This document shows, piece after piece, positions 6,486-9,182 of a stretch of 9,182 bases of DNA. The position numbers and the translations under genes were made by a program. The stretch lies in assembly GCA_044375275.1 (NCBI GenBank), contig JBILMZ010000140.1, positions 1 to 9,182 on the forward strand. Reading direction: 5' to 3'. Within the stretch, counting starts at the first letter, position 1; each line of letters begins with the position of its first letter. Source of the stretch: SZUA-430 sp044375275. GTDB lineage: Bacteria > Pseudomonadota > Alphaproteobacteria > Micropepsales > Micropepsaceae. Below the pieces are notes generated by a model. It saw nothing but the letters and a program-made list of their open reading frames with translations, had not been told where the DNA came from and ran no database searches.

Positions 6486-6514
6486 AAAGGGCTGCCATCG
6501 TGCAGCCCTTTTTT
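6486..6514 (+). terminator. Intrinsic terminator of the PEP-CTERM remnant
   Basis: A 10-bp stem (AAAGGGCTGC with GCAGCCCTTT) has a 6-nt loop and runs into six T (6509-6514). It begins 24 nt after the stop, like the terminators of the two later copies. Confidence 0.9.
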
Positions 6515-6971
6515 GCGAACAGCGAGCGCCTGGCGGCGACACGCTTCATTTCCCCGCCTCAAAGACCGGCAGATGCAAACGTCCCCCTTTCCTCTTCTCC
6601 AACTCAGGAAAGAGGTTTGGCCGCGGGACTCTTCCCGGGACTTCCTGATTCACCAGGGCGCTCCGCATTCATCATCAAGGTAAAGAAGGGAAACTCTGGT
6701 TGAGCCAGCTTCCCTTCATCAGAAGCCATCCAAACACTGTCCCCGCTAGCTCAGTCGCCCCCGGACAAAGGAACCTGCAAAGATCGCCAAGCACTTGTTT
6801 TCAAAGCTCTATCTCGGTCGCTCGCCACCGCCCGTGAAGGAATTATGACACCTCGCCAACAGGTGTTTCGTTTCGGCAACGCCAACCCTGTGTCTTGAAT
6901 TTCTTACGATACGCCGCGATCAGATTTGGGTAAGCACGGACAGTTCTTGGATCTGATTGACATTGTGGGGA
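6515..6971. other. Non-coding stretch before the second PEP-CTERM gene
   Basis: About 450 nt without a convincing gene. It contains an imperfect hairpin at 6685-6717 (GAAGGGAA with TTCCCTTC outside, CTGG with CCAG inside) that is followed by TTT only on the minus strand. A small inverted repeat ACACCT/AGGTGT lies at 6848-6866, about 110 nt before the next gene. The 6880-6910 part weakly resembles the 15-nt box found upstream of the later copies. The promoter of the next gene should be here, but I cannot place it. Confidence 0.5.
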
Positions 6972-6977
6972 ATGAAG

Positions 6978-7628
6978 ATGCTTCAGCAAATGAAATCGAA
7001 ATTGCGCAAAGCCGCACTGGCCCTCGCGGTCGTAGCACTGCCGCTCTTCACCCCGTCCCAGGCCACGGCCGGCCTCATCCTGTCGGATAACTTCGACACG
7101 GCACCGCTGCAGCTGAATTGGCCCGGCGACTCGGTCTTTGACTCGCTCGGGACAAATCTCTTGGGCCAGACCATTTCAACGGATCTGATTGGCAATCCGG
7201 GATTCTTTAACTTCCTCCCCGGCAACGGGCGCTATGTGGACCTCGATGGCTCTACCGGAAATGGCGACGATCCTGCAGGCATCCTGCGTTCAAAGGCAAC
7301 ATTTGGCGCCGGAGACTATACTCTCTCGTTCCGGCTCGCAGGCAACCAGCGCGGTCAGACACCCCGCTTCACTGACGTTTTCCTTGGAAACGATTTGATT
7401 GCTTCGCTCCTGCCAGCAGCAAACGCTCCGTTCACGCTTTACTCATTCAACTTCTCGTCGGCGGGAGGCAAACTCATTTTCTCGCAGCGAGGCCCGTCGA
7501 ACCAGCAGGGTAACCTGCTCGATGATGTAAACCTCAGTGTCCCCGAACCCTCCACCATCACCCTCATTGCAATGGCGCTGCTCTCCATGTTCGGTTTGGG
7601 CATGATGCGCCGTCGCGCCGAAGTCTAA
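6978..7628 (+). CDS. PEP-CTERM sorting-domain exported protein
   Basis: A 216-residue secreted protein. A Sec signal peptide (KSKLRK, then ALALAVVALPLF) likely ends at SQATA, residues 27-31. The mature part is a predicted beta-sandwich with FFNFLPGNGRYVDLDGSTGN (76-95), DYTLSFRLAGNQRG (113-126), SFNFSSAGGKLIFSQRG (156-172) and LLDDVNLS (180-187). This layout is that of galactose-binding-like PEP-CTERM proteins. The sorting signal is VPEPSTITLIAMALLSMFGLGMMRRRAEV (188-216): PEP motif, membrane span, Arg cluster. In known systems an exosortase cuts at this signal and the protein goes to the outer surface or matrix. ATG 6978 is chosen because GTGGGG ends 7 nt ahead; ATG 6972 is too close and ATG 6990 also gives a good signal peptide. 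It is a single-gene unit with its own terminator. The exact ligand is unknown. Confidence 0.88.
   Translation: MLQQMKSKLRKAALALAVVALPLFTPSQATAGLILSDNFDTAPLQLNWPGDSVFDSLGTNLLGQTISTDLIGNPGFFNFLPGNGRYVDLDGSTGNGDDPAGILRSKATFGAGDYTLSFRLAGNQRGQTPRFTDVFLGNDLIASLLPAANAPFTLYSFNFSSAGGKLIFSQRGPSNQQGNLLDDVNLSVPEPSTITLIAMALLSMFGLGMMRRRAEV
7545..7628 (+). repeat. PEP-CTERM module, copy 2 of 3
   Basis: An 84-nt module matching copy 1 at 75 and copy 3 at 74 of 84 bases (hand count). The identical 23-nt core is at 7572-7594. Confidence 0.9.
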
Positions 7629-7650
7629 ACATCTGCACTCAGGAACTTTC

Positions 7651-7684
7651 AAATGGGCCGCTCGCAACAGCGGCCCATTTTTTT
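7651..7684 (+). terminator. Intrinsic terminator of the second PEP-CTERM gene
   Basis: A perfect 12-bp stem (AAATGGGCCGCT with AGCGGCCCATTT) has a 6-nt loop and seven T (7678-7684). It begins 22 nt after the stop. Confidence 0.95.
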
Positions 7685-7850
7685 GGCAACTCAGGACGCA
7701 GTTCCGTCCCTGCCCGCCATGGCAAAGACTTCGGCACACGAGCTGTCTGGAACATCGCAGCGCGCAGAGGCAAGGATGTCCCGAGGTTCGAGTGAAGCTT
7801 CATTGGTTCTTCTTGCTGAGACGACTCTCGCCATACATGCTTAAAATGCT

Positions 7851-7874
7851 GGCGCGCGCAGTCGCGCCCTTTTT
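7851..7874 (+). terminator. Terminator-like hairpin 1
   Basis: A 6-bp stem (GGCGCG with CGCGCC) and 6-nt loop, then C and five T (7870-7874). It ends no recognised gene, so its role is uncertain. Confidence 0.5.
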
Positions 7875-7896
7875 CAAGTGCACAAGAGTTGGAACC

Positions 7897-7916
7897 TCCC
7901 CGAAAGGGGACTTTTT
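7897..7916 (+). terminator. Terminator-like hairpin 2
   Basis: A 5-bp stem (TCCCC with GGGGA) is capped by a GAAA tetraloop of the stable GNRA type, then C and five T (7912-7916). It lies 22 nt after hairpin 1 and about 190 nt before the next start codon. Confidence 0.5.
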
Positions 7917-8003
7917 CCCCGAATTCCCCTGACAGGCGTGACGATGAGGCGGCGTTGATACTGTGGGGTAGTAGTCACGAAAGTTAGGAAACAATTCCGA
8001 ATC

Positions 8004-8018
8004 CGGAACTCTTTACAC
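8004..8018 (+). promoter_or_regulatory. Shared 15-nt upstream box, copy 1
   Basis: CGGAACTCTTTACAC is found exactly here and at 8980-8994, each upstream of a PEP-CTERM-type gene. This copy ends 85 nt before ATG 8104. It could be a promoter -35 region or an operator. It starts with GGAAC, the -35 of EcfG-type sigma factors, but no CGTT -10 lies at the right distance. Confidence 0.55.
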
Positions 8019-8103
8019 CACGGAAATCTGGCCTCATGGCATGTTCCGGGCCTGAACCGGGCAAGGAAAAAAATCCGCGCGGGTAATGAAGGGGTATTTG
8101 GAC

Positions 8104-8766
8104 ATGTTTACGAAATTCGCGAGAACATTCGCGCTTGCGGCTGGCATTGCCGTCGTTTCAGCATTTTCTGCTTCGACCGCGTCTGCAGCGCTGATTAACT
8201 CAGGACCAGGCAGTGGCGTGTGCATCAAGGGCGTATCGCTCGGTGGAGGCGCATGTACGCTACAGGCGATCACGCCGCATCCGGCCTGGCAGACGAACTT
8301 GCCCGGCGGATCAGCGGCAGTTTGGGTCTCCTACGCAAACACGGGCGTGGGAGCGGGATCTGTCTCTCCTGCCAGCAGTGCAAGTTTTCTGATGCAGGTG
8401 ACTGAAACCATCAACGTCAGCCCGATCAACAACGTCTTGTTGAACCTGAAAGTCTGGGCCGACGATACGGCAGGTGTTTACCTGAATGGTATCCAGATTT
8501 TTGCACCCAACTTCACGCAAAACACCTGCGCCAATGGCCCAATCGGTTGCCAACCGAATGAGTTTGCGGTGTTCAACGTTATGCTGGCTGCCGGATCGAC
8601 CAACACAATCGACATGCAGGTCTATCAGACGGGCGGCGGGCCGTCCGGTTTGCTCTATACCGGGTCCACCAAGGAAGCTCCGGAACCCTCCACCATCGCC
8701 CTCATCGCGATGGCGCTGCTCTCCATGTTCGGCTTTGGCATGATGCGCCGCCGCGCTGACGCGTAA
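8104..8766 (+). CDS. PEP-CTERM sorting-domain exported protein
   Basis: A 220-residue secreted protein. The signal peptide (MFTKFARTF, then a hydrophobic core) is likely cut after STASA, residues 24-28. The mature region includes PHPAWQTNLPGGSAAVWVSYANTG (59-81), VWADDTAGVYLNGIQIFAPNFTQ (117-139) and NTIDMQVYQTGGGPSGLLYTG (167-187). I recall this pattern from a family of uncharacterised PEP-CTERM proteins. Four Cys (40, 51, 142, 149) could form two periplasmic disulfides. The C-terminus APEPSTIALIAMALLSMFGFGMMRRRADA (192-220) is the exosortase sorting signal. ATG 8104 is chosen because GAAGGGG (8088-8094) sits 9 nt ahead; ATG 8086 lies before that site. It is preceded by the 15-nt box and followed by its own terminator. 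Its specific function is unknown. Confidence 0.88.
   Translation: MFTKFARTFALAAGIAVVSAFSASTASAALINSGPGSGVCIKGVSLGGGACTLQAITPHPAWQTNLPGGSAAVWVSYANTGVGAGSVSPASSASFLMQVTETINVSPINNVLLNLKVWADDTAGVYLNGIQIFAPNFTQNTCANGPIGCQPNEFAVFNVMLAAGSTNTIDMQVYQTGGGPSGLLYTGSTKEAPEPSTIALIAMALLSMFGFGMMRRRADA
8683..8766 (+). repeat. PEP-CTERM module, copy 3 of 3
   Basis: An 84-nt module matching copies 1 and 2 at 74 of 84 bases each (hand count). The identical 23-nt core is at 8710-8732. The stop and a terminator 24 nt later repeat the layout of copy 1. Confidence 0.9.
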
Positions 8767-8790
8767 GCGGACACGAGTCGAAATTGATTG

Positions 8791-8819
8791 AGGGGCTGCC
8801 CGTCGGGCGGCCCTTTTTT
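8791..8819 (+). terminator. Intrinsic terminator of the third PEP-CTERM gene
   Basis: A 9-bp stem, 8793-8801 with 8805-8813 (one T-G pair), has a 3-nt loop and is followed by six T (8814-8819). It begins 24 nt after the stop. Confidence 0.9.
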
Positions 8820-8952
8820 CAGGGACATGGTAACCTCCATCCGCCGGACGCGAGGTGCGGCCTGCTGCCCGGCCAGGCACCCGGTTCCCTCGCGCGGTCC
8901 GTGTATGGTGAACCGCTCGAAGCCAGGGTCACCCATGCTTCTGTTTGGCGGT

Positions 8953-8971
8953 TGTGCGGGATGCCCGCACA
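8953..8971. other. Perfect hairpin or operator-like palindrome
   Basis: TGTGCGGG and CCCGCACA form an 8-bp perfect inverted repeat with a 3-nt centre, 8 nt before the second copy of the 15-nt box. It may be an operator for the next gene. No T-tract follows on the plus strand. Confidence 0.5.
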
Positions 8972-8979
8972 GATTGTGT

Positions 8980-8994
8980 CGGAACTCTTTACAC
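8980..8994 (+). promoter_or_regulatory. Shared 15-nt upstream box, copy 2
   Basis: An exact second copy of CGGAACTCTTTACAC, ending 55 nt before ATG 9050. Just ahead is GTGT, so this copy reads GTGT-N11-ACAC, a short dyad that copy 1 lacks. Confidence 0.55.
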
Positions 8995-9049
8995 GACAAA
9001 ATTGAGCATCGCGTGTATCGTAAACTCAAGAAAATGCGGGGACTTGAAC

Positions 9050-9182
9050 ATGTGGACGACTAAAATTCTTGCCAGCGCGCTGGTGGCGTCCGCCCTGGCG
9101 GTGAGCCAGGCCAACGCGACGGTGCTCTACAACGCGGTGACTGATTTTTCGCTGGCTTCAAACCCCAACGGGGCCTGGTCCT
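9050..9182 (+). CDS. Exported protein, 5' end, probable fourth PEP-CTERM protein (partial)
   Basis: The frame starts at ATG 9050 and runs off the window after 44 codons. The first 24 residues are a clear Sec signal peptide (MWTTKI, then LASALVASALAV), probably cut after SQANA. The mature start TVLYNAVTDFSLASNPNGAWS resembles an N-terminal stretch (DFS, then NPNGxWSYG) that I recall from alphaproteobacterial PEP-CTERM and VPLPA-CTERM proteins. The ribosome site GCGGGG (9036-9041) is 8 nt ahead, like those of the two upstream genes, and the 15-nt box lies 55 nt ahead. The sorting signal itself is outside the window, so the class is inferred from start, context and upstream box. Confidence 0.78.
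   Translation, partial: MWTTKILASALVASALAVSQANATVLYNAVTDFSLASNPNGAWS

Larger units (their letters stand above)
7685..8003. other. Non-coding stretch before the third PEP-CTERM gene
   Basis: About 320 nt with no convincing gene. The open frames on both strands lack ribosome sites and recognisable sequence. Two terminator-like hairpins lie in its middle (7851-7874 and 7897-7916), described separately. With no gene directly before them, they may end a short untranslated RNA or act as leader attenuators. Confidence 0.5.

Noticed and set aside
6739..6775. Stretch CCGCTAGCTCAGTCG resembling a tRNA D arm
   Set aside because: No acceptor, anticodon or T stem can be completed around it, so it is a chance likeness.
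7850..7866. Sigma-54 promoter (TGGC-type) upstream of the third PEP-CTERM gene
   Set aside because: The GG-N10-GC spacing is not met, and the GC-rich stretch is better explained as a hairpin stem.
8005..8030. EcfG (general stress) promoter starting with GGAAC
   Set aside because: No CGTT-like -10 is found 16-17 nt downstream, here or at the second copy (8981), so a sigma assignment is not supported.

Overview
The window looks like chromosomal DNA of a GC-rich alphaproteobacterium, probably of the Hyphomicrobiales (Rhizobiales) type. This rests on the RpoH and RluD sequences, a DUF6476-like gene divergent from rluD, a palindromic intergenic element of a style common in that group, and PEP-CTERM proteins. 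The genus cannot be named from the sequence alone.

The left part (1-5717) is mostly housekeeping. It opens with the 3' end of purA (adenylosuccinate synthase), followed by a compound palindromic repeat (295-421). Then come four small multi-spanning membrane proteins: a DUF5360/YvaD-like protein, two overlapping unnamed ones, and a DUF4345-like one on the minus strand. An AraC-type regulator is divergent from the DUF4345-like gene. A second repeat, with perfect 37-bp inverted arms, separates this group from the minus-strand pair rluD then rpoH (heat-shock sigma-32). A DUF6476-like single-pass membrane protein diverges from rluD, and the two start codons overlap in one CATG.

A tRNA-Glu (anticodon CUC, CCA encoded) at 5793-5867 marks the change to an accessory region (about 5870-9182). 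This is a tandem run of PEP-CTERM genes, all on the plus strand: a 5'-truncated remnant (6207-6461), two apparently complete secreted proteins (6978-7628 and 8104-8766), and the 5' end of a fourth exported protein cut by the window (9050 onward). The first three end in an almost identical 84-nt C-terminal sorting module. Each is followed 22-24 nt after its stop by a strong intrinsic terminator, so each appears to be a separate transcription unit. Genes three and four share an identical 15-nt upstream box. The proteins should be exported by Sec and then processed by an exosortase, which is not encoded in the window.

The most interesting part is this PEP-CTERM array, with its homogenised 3' modules, a decayed copy beside a tRNA, and a shared upstream element. 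I see no CRISPR array, transposase or integrase, and no clearly new enzymatic system.
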